Positions 1-6,138 of a stretch of DNA of 11,227 bases are shown here, piece by piece. The notes below the pieces were generated by a model, which was not told where the DNA came from, did not search any database, and was given only the letters and a program-made list of their open reading frames with translations. Position 1 is the stretch's first letter, and every line of letters begins with the position of its first letter. The stretch lies in the NCBI GenBank assembly GCA_026702635.1, contig JAPPBZ010000136.1, positions 1 to 11,227 on the forward strand. The letters run 5' to 3'. The position numbers and the translations under genes were made by a program. This stretch comes from Bacteroidota bacterium (GTDB lineage Bacteria; Bacteroidota; Rhodothermia; Rhodothermales; Bin80).

Positions 1-2
1 AG

Positions 3-635
3 GTGATTGAAGTTGCGGCGTTCGAAGCCCGCGCTAGTGAATACGTGGATCAAAAATCAGGGGTGTCCGCACGGATGACACGCTCGGCGCTTGAGGCAGT
101 GATTGCAAATGCCGAACGCCGGGCAGCTCTCTACGGACAATCACAGGTCTGTGTCCGAGTTAGCGACCTCCACTACGTAGAATCGGCGATTACAGGCAAA
201 CTGGAACTTGTGTACGAAGGGGAACAGGAGGGGCCCCAAAAAGACGAACGACTTCTCATTGGGCGAGCTATCCGAAGAGTGTTTGCCGACTATTTCCCTG
301 ACCCTAGTCTCAAGGGAAGGGAGACCTACGGCAAGATCTTGGAATGGTTTGCCCAGGGAAATACCTTAACACTTGATCCTGAATTGTCCGACGCGTCATT
401 TAAGAAGTGTCTTCGTGCGGTTTCGGGGTTAGATGAAGTCATTACCAGCCAATTCGGGCCTGCCAAGAAACAGCGCATCTCCGCAAAAGAACGCTGGATT
501 CTCAGGGAATTTGTCCTTGAGGGGCTGCATCAGGCATCTATGCTCGGCAAAGAAGAGCAGACCTATTCCGACATGATGGGAAGTATGCTGGGATCATTGG
601 AACCTGGAGAGGAGGAGGAACCCAACTTTGAGTGA
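3..635 (+). CDS. ChlI/MoxR-like AAA+ ATPase, C-terminal part (5' truncated)
   Basis: This is the last 210 residues of a larger protein; the frame is open at the window edge, and the GTG at position 3 is almost certainly an internal valine. The sequence matches my memory of the C-terminal half of a roughly 500-residue Bacteroidota protein usually annotated as magnesium chelatase or sigma-54-interacting ATPase. The supporting stretches are KSGVSARMTRSALEAVIANA with the following ERR (the ChlI-like lid region, about residues 18-40), SAITGKLELVYEGEQEG (about 60-76) and a helical C-terminal domain. The Walker A and B motifs would lie upstream and cannot be checked. The tail is acidic (GEEEEPNFE). 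In this family such ATPases often work with a von Willebrand A-domain partner as a chaperone-like pair, but no such gene follows here; the next gene is convergent. The family call is firm and the cellular role is unknown. Confidence 0.8.
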   Translation: MIEVAAFEARASEYVDQKSGVSARMTRSALEAVIANAERRAALYGQSQVCVRVSDLHYVESAITGKLELVYEGEQEGPQKDERLLIGRAIRRVFADYFPDPSLKGRETYGKILEWFAQGNTLTLDPELSDASFKKCLRAVSGLDEVITSQFGPAKKQRISAKERWILREFVLEGLHQASMLGKEEQTYSDMMGSMLGSLEPGEEEEPNFE

Positions 636-682
636 TTATCGTATCTATTTAGGGCGGTTCAGGTTTTCGACGAAACTATTAT

Positions 683-976
683 TCACTTTGGAACGATACG
701 CCCATCTGGAGTAATCCTTTCATTGTCACCAGGAGGGCGTGTTGGAAAATTGGAAATTGGCACATCAGGGTCCCGATCCTTGGGGACATAATGGGAGTGG
801 TTACCGTGAGGAATCTCAGCATATTCTTTATCCCCAAATGGATTCAGAACACTTTGCATCACGAAGAATAACAGAACTGCTCCCACAACCAGCAAGAACA
901 CACGGAACCGGCGGCGTCTAGGTGAAACCTTTCGCGGATTATCGGCTACTTCCCGCGATTCAGATGATACTGTCAT
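683..976 (-). CDS. Small membrane-anchored protein with HxxHxH histidine triad
   Basis: This is a 97-residue protein that I do not recognise by name. Residues 1-24 are polar and end in a basic run (PRRRRFR), followed by one hydrophobic segment at about 25-42 (VFLLVVGAVLLFFVMQSV). The rest (43-97) is hydrophilic and rich in proline, aspartate and arginine. By the positive-inside rule the N-terminus should be cytoplasmic and the C-terminal half periplasmic or external. That half contains HGNHSHYVPK, with H57, H60 and H62 forming HxxHxH. This is the zinc-binding arrangement known from streptococcal histidine-triad (Pht) proteins, which carry it as HGDHYHYIPK-type repeats; here there is one copy. 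The gene converges on the ATPase gene, with 47 bases between the two stops. The start at 976 is the only ATG before the basic run. A metal-related role is an inference from the motif alone. Confidence 0.6.
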   Translation of the reverse strand: MTVSSESREVADNPRKVSPRRRRFRVFLLVVGAVLLFFVMQSVLNPFGDKEYAEIPHGNHSHYVPKDRDPDVPISNFPTRPPGDNERITPDGRIVPK

Positions 977-1314
977 CCCCTTTTATCTCCGTGTGTTTCG
1001 GCTCTAATGATAAAACAGTGAGGATCCTAGGAACGCTCCAAGACCTTCTAAGTTTTTCGGGCTCGCTTGGGTTCTGGACCACGTCCCTCATCAAATATCC
1101 CGACGTAGTTTGAACTGGCGTAAGAATAGCCTTATCCCTGACCTCATATAACCATCTCGCCTTTTTCTCGTCTAATCTTACCAGAGATACCCAGATATCT
1201 GTACCAAAAAAAAACCGGTTCCTGATAGATATACGCTGCCCCGTTCCAATAAAGCAGCAGAGACGAATCTTACTATCTCAGATCTTACCCTGGGAGCAAG
1301 AGATTTCAGAAACC
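977..1314. other. Gene-poor gap with a start-less open frame and an A9 tract
   Basis: This 338-base stretch lies between two minus-strand genes and has no convincing start-to-stop gene. On the minus strand a frame of 105 codons runs from 1277 down to a TGA at 960-962, overlapping the start of the HxxHxH gene by 17 bases. Its translation looks protein-like (for example DIWVSLVRLDEKKARWLYEV), but it has no ATG, GTG or TTG before a TTG-ATG pair more than halfway along. A run of nine A on the plus strand (1206-1214) lies inside it. A second minus-strand frame, open from the propeller gene's end to about 1180, could be joined to it by a one-base slip at this run. It may be a decayed gene, or chance. 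No tRNA-like fold or clear terminator is seen. Confidence 0.4.
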
Positions 1315-2403
1315 CTAAGGTGAGATATATTCATATACTTCGATAGATGAGTTGCCCAGATCAGTGTAGTCCATATCTGGTTGTACCACTCGATACAATA
1401 ATCCAGATTTGGCTTGCTCAAAGAGATAATTAGTGCCCAATTCCTCTGTAACAAGGAGACCATCTTTCGTAAATATTTGGTAGCCCAAGCCCTTGGGGCC
1501 AGAGTATTGTACCATAATGCTGTGATCATTTAGTTCAAAAATTTGATTCGTAAATGTGGTACTAGCTTGCATATCACCAATGGCTTTCATTAGTGCCGCA
1601 GGACCACCTGAATCAAAGCCTGGGATGTCTTTAGATGCATCATGAAACCAGGATGTTCGGTGTAAAATCTTTGATTCTATAGTACCATCTCCAGTAACCT
1701 TTAGAACATGCGGTTCTAAGGCTCCAGCGTAAAATGTATACGTCTCGTCAGCCACGATTCCACCCCTTCTTATCCTAGCGTTTGCATTGGGGAACTTGCT
1801 GGCCGGTAGTTCAATCTCGCGAACTGTCTCACCTTTGGAAGTCATGTACCGAATCACCGACGCGGTTGGCATTCGGTAGAGGCCAACAAGATTGCCCCGA
1901 GAATCTGTATCCAGAAATCCTACCATAGCGAGAGAAAAATCCGAATGAACATTTCCCAAACATTCTCCTTCTGCCGTGAAACGGTACCCCCATGGACCGG
2001 CATTTACAAGAAAAATGGACTGATCATCCTGGAAAATTGCATTTACAGGTCGGAATTCAAAGCCCGGATGACATGAGGACGGGTCCAGGACGGCTAGGAG
2101 ACTGCCATCTGAGTCAAATAGAAAAGCTTGTCCTCCTGATAGATCAACAACTAATAATCGCCCCTTGGAATCTATATCTAAGCTCCAGATTTGACTGATC
2201 AACAAGTCCTCTGGGAGTACCTCCTGCGGGTCGGACAACGTAATTGTTTGTACTTTTCGAAAGTTCTCTGACAGGATATTACCAGATTGGGCACTTGCAT
2301 TGCCTAAGGCAATCAAGCATCCAAATATGCAAAGAGATGAATTATGACTGATTCGCCGATTAAAAATCGCAAACGCGATCCCCTGAAACCATGAAGCACT
2401 CAT
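1315..2403 (-). CDS. Secreted six-bladed beta-propeller (NHL/BF3164-like) protein
   Basis: An exported repeat protein of about 362 residues. The ATG at 2403 is preferred; an in-frame ATG at 2439 would add 12 residues ahead of the signal peptide. Near the N-terminus a hydrophobic stretch (SLCIFGCLIALGNASAQSG) ends in ASAQ-S, a good signal peptidase I site. The mature part has recurring propeller strands: SLDIDSKGRLLVVDLSGGQA, FLDTDSRGNLVGLYRMP and QIFELNDHSIMVQYSG, each a turn-rich D-x-(D/K)-G-x-L/I unit as in NHL and BF3164-like six-bladed propellers of Bacteroidota. Such proteins are usually periplasmic or surface lipoproteins with binding or scaffold roles. No catalytic residues can be named, and there is no lipobox cysteine after the signal. 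The gene is divergent from the glycosyltransferase and is visibly more AT-rich than uvrB or deoA. The fold is likely; the ligand is unknown. Confidence 0.7.
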   Translation of the reverse strand: MSASWFQGIAFAIFNRRISHNSSLCIFGCLIALGNASAQSGNILSENFRKVQTITLSDPQEVLPEDLLISQIWSLDIDSKGRLLVVDLSGGQAFLFDSDGSLLAVLDPSSCHPGFEFRPVNAIFQDDQSIFLVNAGPWGYRFTAEGECLGNVHSDFSLAMVGFLDTDSRGNLVGLYRMPTASVIRYMTSKGETVREIELPASKFPNANARIRRGGIVADETYTFYAGALEPHVLKVTGDGTIESKILHRTSWFHDASKDIPGFDSGGPAALMKAIGDMQASTTFTNQIFELNDHSIMVQYSGPKGLGYQIFTKDGLLVTEELGTNYLFEQAKSGLLYRVVQPDMDYTDLGNSSIEVYEYISP

Positions 2404-2492
2404 CGTAAACGAGTCTCTAATGCTCTTTAGATCTACCATTTCTATGACTGAGAGGAGCGTGTATCGGCTAGGGTGTACTCAAACATCTTAAA

Positions 2493-2520
2493 ATTATTCC
2501 TGGTTTAATCATTTTGTCAG
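2493..2520 (-). promoter_or_regulatory. Candidate promoter for the beta-propeller gene
   Basis: On the minus strand a -35-like CTGACA (2515-2520) and a -10-like AATAAT (2493-2498) are 16 bases apart, each one mismatch from the sigma-70 consensus. Transcription would begin about 50 bases upstream of the first ATG of the propeller gene. Bacteroidota often use a different -7 element (TAnnTTTG); the nearby TAATTTTA matches that in 7 of 8 positions. Either reading puts the promoter in the divergent gap shared with the glycosyltransferase. The support is pattern only. Confidence 0.25.
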
Positions 2521-2532
2521 CTACTGTTCTTG

Positions 2533-3246
2533 ATGCGTGTCCTGGTTATCATTCCTGCATTTAATGAAGCCGAAGCAATCGCCCAAGTGATTCAAGATAT
2601 CCCTCGTGGACTCGTTACCGAAGTCGTCGTTGTGAATAACGCTTCTACAGACGCAACAGAAAAAAATGCATCCAAGGCAGGAGCAACGGTACTGCACGAA
2701 TCCCGCCGCGGCTATGGCTATGCTTGTCTTCGCGGGCTTGCCTATGCGTCAAGCCGGAATCCAGACGTAATCGTATTTCTCGATGGCGACTATTCGGATC
2801 ACTCCGATGAGATGTCCACTCTAGTCGCCCCGATTCAGGCGGGAACACATGATCTCGTGATCGGCAGCCGCATCAAGGGAGTGAGTGAGCAGGGCGCTCT
2901 CTTACCACAGGCACGCTGGGGAAATCGCCTAGCCTGTTTTCTGATGCGATTATTCTGGGGGGCCCGCTATAGCGATCTGGGCCCCTTCCGAGCCATTCGA
3001 TATCAGTCCCTGATGGAGTTGCATATGCGTGACGCAACCTTCGGTTGGACCATTGAGATGCAAATCAAAGCGCATATAGCAGGTTTACGTATCACAGAAA
3101 TACCGGTCTCCTATCGGAGACGAGTAGGTGTATCCAAAATCACCGGATCCCTGATAGGAGCCGCAAAGGCATCGGTAAAAATCCTTGGAATTATCTTCCG
3201 ATTTGCAATCATATCACGTCATCTGCGTAGAAGACTAGCCGCGTAA
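2533..3246 (+). CDS. Glycosyltransferase family 2 (DPM/DPG-synthase-like)
   Basis: A 237-residue GT-A glycosyltransferase. The start is the ATG at 2533, giving MRVLVIIPAFNEAEAI; an in-frame TTG directly before it is an unlikely start. Motifs in order: IIPAFNEAEAI (first beta strand and nucleotide-sugar site), VVVNNASTDAT (in the place of the usual DDGSxD), FLDGDYSDH with the metal-binding pair D84 and D86 (about 250 bases into the gene), and FGWTIEMQIKAHIAGL with the likely acceptor-side glutamate. A basic, hydrophobic C-terminus (YRRRVGVSKI, then ILGIIFRFAI) probably lies against the membrane. This subfamily typically moves a sugar from a nucleotide or lipid donor onto polyprenyl phosphate or a glycan. 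There is no long transmembrane tail as in ArnC or GtrB. The donor and acceptor cannot be told from sequence. It sits 62 bases before ilvE, with no obvious functional link. Confidence 0.88.
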   Translation: MRVLVIIPAFNEAEAIAQVIQDIPRGLVTEVVVVNNASTDATEKNASKAGATVLHESRRGYGYACLRGLAYASSRNPDVIVFLDGDYSDHSDEMSTLVAPIQAGTHDLVIGSRIKGVSEQGALLPQARWGNRLACFLMRLFWGARYSDLGPFRAIRYQSLMELHMRDATFGWTIEMQIKAHIAGLRITEIPVSYRRRVGVSKITGSLIGAAKASVKILGIIFRFAIISRHLRRRLAA

Positions 3247-3308
3247 CTGTCTCAGATTGCAACCGCATGTCTTCTTATACGTAAGTGCGCTTTCAAATTC
3301 AATTCAGC

Positions 3309-4220
3309 ATGAATTACGATATCTGGTTTAACGGGAAGTTTGTCCCCTACGAAGAGGCAAAAGTTCATGTGCTTGCACACGTGATTCACTACGGCTCAAG
3401 TGTATTTGAAGGCATTCGTGCTTACCAGACCAAAAAAGGTACGGCTGTGTTTCGTCTTCGCGAACACATGCGTCGTTTGCTGGATTCGGCCAAGATCTAC
3501 CGTATGAAGCCTCCTTATGACTTGGAAGCTCTCCAGCAGGCAGCAATTCAAACCGTCTCACGGAGTAACCTACAGTCCAGTTATATCCGGCCTATCATGT
3601 TTCGAGGGCTGGGCCCGATGGGAGTGAGTCCACTAGATAATCCCGTCGAAACCGCCATTGCAGTCTTTGAGTGGGGCCCATATCTTGGAGCAGATGCACT
3701 CGAAGAAGGGATTGATGTGCAGGTGGCTTCCTGGAACCGATTCGCTCCGAATACTGTGCCCGCTATTGCAAAAGCAGGAGGTAACTACATCAATGCCAGC
3801 TTGGTCAAGATGGATGCAATGCTCAATGGGTACGAAGAAGGAATTATGCTAACCACCAGTGGCTATCTCGCAGAAGGCAGCGGGGAGAATTTATTCCTTG
3901 TTCGAGATGGCGAGATTTATACGGCACCGACGGCCTTCTCAATCCTGCCGGGTATCACACGATCAACGGTGATCCAGTTGGCAAAAGTTGCGGGGATTCC
4001 GGTACATGAGGGAAGTATGCCACGTGAGGCGCTCTACATTGCAGATGAGCTGTTCTTTACAGGCACCGCTGCTGAGGTTACTCCCATCCGCTCGGTAGAC
4101 AAGTATGTCATTGGTAATGGGAAACGCGGAGAAATCACGCGCAAAATACAAGAAGCATTTTTTGATATCGTCGAGCAAGGAAACGATCCATTCGGTTGGC
4201 TCACTCCCGTTCCCAACTAA
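3309..4220 (+). CDS. ilvE: Branched-chain amino-acid aminotransferase
   Basis: A 303-residue fold-type IV PLP enzyme, close to the 309 residues of E. coli IlvE. It interconverts valine, leucine and isoleucine with their 2-oxo acids using glutamate/2-oxoglutarate, the last step of their synthesis, in the cytoplasm. The start ATG at 3309 gives MNYDIWFNGKFVPYEEAKVH, the normal beginning; an upstream in-frame GTG at 3285 would add 8 unconserved residues. Key blocks: YGSSVFEGIRAY near the N-terminus; SWNRFAPNTVPAIAKAGGNY, in which K155 is the PLP lysine (E. coli K160); YLAEGSGENLFLV, with the glutamate and glycines that hold PLP; LPGITRSTVI, the phosphate-binding loop; and FFTGTAAEVTPIRSVD. All catalytic positions are intact. 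It ends WGWLTP-like (FGWLTPVPN), as the family does. A small terminator hairpin follows. Confidence 0.97.
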   Translation: MNYDIWFNGKFVPYEEAKVHVLAHVIHYGSSVFEGIRAYQTKKGTAVFRLREHMRRLLDSAKIYRMKPPYDLEALQQAAIQTVSRSNLQSSYIRPIMFRGLGPMGVSPLDNPVETAIAVFEWGPYLGADALEEGIDVQVASWNRFAPNTVPAIAKAGGNYINASLVKMDAMLNGYEEGIMLTTSGYLAEGSGENLFLVRDGEIYTAPTAFSILPGITRSTVIQLAKVAGIPVHEGSMPREALYIADELFFTGTAAEVTPIRSVDKYVIGNGKRGEITRKIQEAFFDIVEQGNDPFGWLTPVPN

Positions 4221-4234
4221 CCTTGATCGGTTCT

Positions 4235-4262
4235 TGTCTCAACATTGAGACAGTGCTTTTTT
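4235..4262 (+). terminator. Rho-independent terminator after ilvE
   Basis: A perfect 7-bp stem TGTCTCA/TGAGACA (4235-4241 and 4246-4252) with a 4-base loop is followed, after four bases, by six T (4257-4262). It starts 14 bases after the ilvE stop. The stem is short and the T run is offset, so it is a modest terminator, but its position fits. The rest of the convergent gap (4263-4462) shows no convincing gene; a CAGAC-AGT-GTCTG hairpin at 4444-4456, just after the amidohydrolase stop, lacks a T run. Confidence 0.5.
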
Positions 4263-4462
4263 GGAGATTCCAAACACTCCGAAAACAAGGCCCATTGCAT
4301 CTCGCTCAGGGAGATGCGGAACATGGGAGGTTCCAGTATCGAGCTTCTCAGGAAATTACACTCCAGATGCCTGTGCATTCGATGTGCCCGCTGCTATCAA
4401 ATAGACTCGCTGGCTGGGTACTTCGTGCACCAAAGCGTATATCCAGACAGTGTCTGCTTGCA

Positions 4463-6034
4463 CTAAGACGCTTTTAGAGCCAAGACCACCCTGGTTTGAT
4501 CCCATTCGATCACCATGTTAACTCCATCCCCACTTCCGTCGAAACGAATCGTGAATGCCTCCCGGACCGAATCCAACGGAGTAGCTGGAACCACAACCCG
4601 CAGCATATCCTCTTCCTCATCGTACTGACCTGTGCCATTTTGGCCCAGAGCACGGTTCAGAATCAGTGTCCACTGTGTCTCATCTGGAATGCTGAAGAGT
4701 GAATACGTCCCCGCTGATAATTCCTGATCGCCGACCTGAACACCTCCAGTAAACGTGATTTCTGTGGCCTCATTGGCTGCGGTGCGCCAAAGCTCTCCGA
4801 ATGGAACCAGGTCTCCAAATATCTTGCGACCCCGTTTGCGTGGCGAGCTGTAGTGCACTTTCACATAAGCATCCCCCAGCTGCGTACGGGCTAATTGGAG
4901 TGGACTCAGGCGAGGCTCCTCGGCAGGGACATGATCCGTGTTCCAGTCATCCTCATACAGACTTTCATCAATTGCTGGAATAATCCGAAGTGCATTCTTG
5001 TAATACACCTTACGCAAAACCTCATCGGGTAAATCCAATCCATACATCATCCACCAGGCATGACGCTTCCGATAATAGGGGAAGAATTCATCGGCAGTTT
5101 CGAAGAGACGGATGTAGGTATGATACTCGGAGGCGTTCCAGGAATCCTTGCCCATCAATACGCGATCCTGGTAATCGATCATCCACCGCCGTGCAGTATG
5201 CGGCTGACGGCCGAGCTCTGCAGCCACAGCTCCCAATTCTGTGTAGACATTGGGAAACTCATCCAAATGCTCTCCCAATCGCTGCAAATCATTTCCCAAC
5301 CAGCCAAGATGTGCGTTGAGGAAGATCGTCTCGGGATGTTTTCTGAACACATTCCACTGCTCTTGGATCAACACATCCCAAGATGGGTCCGGCTCCCGCT
5401 TTCGTCCCGGGCGCTCCTTCAACTCAAACCAGCGCTCGTTGAATCGGTCGTGAGGGAGCCAGAATTGTGATGGATCTGCAGTATGAATCAGAACCGGAAT
5501 ACCTAATTCCCCACACTTTGCCCAGATTGGATCCAGTCGTGGATCATCCGTTTTTAACCGGACTCCGCTCGAATCAAAGACCGACATCCCCAGATTTTTG
5601 AATATTTTGAGCCCTGCAGCACCATTCTTTACATCCATCTCCAGTTGTGCTGCAGCAGTCTCTCCGAATCCAGCCTCATCAATTCTCGAAAAATCAATGT
5701 TTGCAAAATGTACAAATCTGCCGGGCGCATGTAAATCCGTGTTTTTAACCTTTTGCAATAGATCCTGACCGCTGCCCCCACTTAAATTGACCATCGTCAC
5801 CAAGTTCAAGTCATCCATTGCCGCAACCAATTCACCTATTTCTTCCTTGGATGCGGTGCCAATCCGCCATTGATGCCCATGCGCATCAACAAAACGATAT
5901 TTTGCTTTCGTTAGTAGATTTTCTTCAACCACAAGCGTAGAAACGGGGGCATAGTCTTCCCATTGAAGGGTTTGCCCCTCGGCCTGAAATGCAATGAACG
6001 TCAGGCCAAGAATAATCAGAAGTCGGTGTGTCAT
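4463..6034 (-). CDS. Secreted amidohydrolase fused to a DUF2911 domain
   Basis: A 523-residue exported two-domain protein. Residues 1-20 form a signal peptide (MTHRLLIILGLTFIAFQAEG, cleavage before Q21). Residues about 45-355 are a metal-dependent amidohydrolase TIM barrel of the amidohydrolase-2 (PF04909-like) type: VDAHGH with H52 and H54, LIHTAD with H184, FLNAHLGW with H242, and RVLMGKDS with D297 in the place of the usual FGTD aspartate. GLKIFKNLG (142-149) is the strand usual in such enzymes. Residues about 376-521 match DUF2911: LGDAYVKVHYSSPRKRGRKI, PFGELWRTAANEATEITF, and an ending WDQTRVVLALKA. DUF2911 usually stands alone as a secreted protein in Bacteroidota. The substrate is unknown; hydrolysis or decarboxylation of a ring or carboxylate compound is typical of the fold. 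The gene is divergent from uvrB, with 104 bases between. Domain calls are firm, the reaction open. Confidence 0.88.
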   Translation of the reverse strand: MTHRLLIILGLTFIAFQAEGQTLQWEDYAPVSTLVVEENLLTKAKYRFVDAHGHQWRIGTASKEEIGELVAAMDDLNLVTMVNLSGGSGQDLLQKVKNTDLHAPGRFVHFANIDFSRIDEAGFGETAAAQLEMDVKNGAAGLKIFKNLGMSVFDSSGVRLKTDDPRLDPIWAKCGELGIPVLIHTADPSQFWLPHDRFNERWFELKERPGRKREPDPSWDVLIQEQWNVFRKHPETIFLNAHLGWLGNDLQRLGEHLDEFPNVYTELGAVAAELGRQPHTARRWMIDYQDRVLMGKDSWNASEYHTYIRLFETADEFFPYYRKRHAWWMMYGLDLPDEVLRKVYYKNALRIIPAIDESLYEDDWNTDHVPAEEPRLSPLQLARTQLGDAYVKVHYSSPRKRGRKIFGDLVPFGELWRTAANEATEITFTGGVQVGDQELSAGTYSLFSIPDETQWTLILNRALGQNGTGQYDEEEDMLRVVVPATPLDSVREAFTIRFDGSGDGVNMVIEWDQTRVVLALKAS

Positions 6035-6076
6035 GACGATTGATCGAATGCAATGGTGAGTTGAGAGACGTCAGAA

Positions 6077-6090
6077 TATACGCCAGTATA
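6077..6090. promoter_or_regulatory. Dyad TATAC-N4-GTATA upstream of uvrB
   Basis: A perfect 5-bp inverted repeat with a 4-base spacer lies about 50 bases upstream of the uvrB ATG, inside the 104-base gap shared with the divergent amidohydrolase. Its geometry (5-N4-5) is that of LexA boxes in Bacillus (GAAC-N4-GTTC) and cyanobacteria, though the half-sites differ. A TTGAGA (6061-6066) and a TATAGT (6087-6092) overlapping the dyad could be a weak promoter with a long 20-base spacer. LexA control is inferred only from position, gene identity and geometry. Confidence 0.25.
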
Positions 6091-6138
6091 GTACTTTATT
6101 CATACAACCGTTAAACTCCTTTTCTGTTGACCATACCC

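Noticed and set aside
922..1113. 63-codon plus-strand frame in the gap after the HxxHxH gene
   Set aside because: It overlaps the N-terminal coding part of the opposite gene, and its composition is not convincing.
1200..1262. Minus-strand terminator at the T9 run after the propeller gene
   Set aside because: The T run is not directly preceded by a stable stem; the nearest GCTGC/GCAGC pairing is about 27 bases away.
3285..3308. GTG start for ilvE
   Set aside because: The eight added residues are not part of the conserved N-terminus; the ATG at 3309 gives the usual MxYxxWFNG beginning.
4196..4477. 93-codon plus-strand frame spanning the ilvE-amidohydrolase gap
   Set aside because: It begins inside ilvE and runs through the terminator hairpin into the antisense of the amidohydrolase end; there is no domain or start context.
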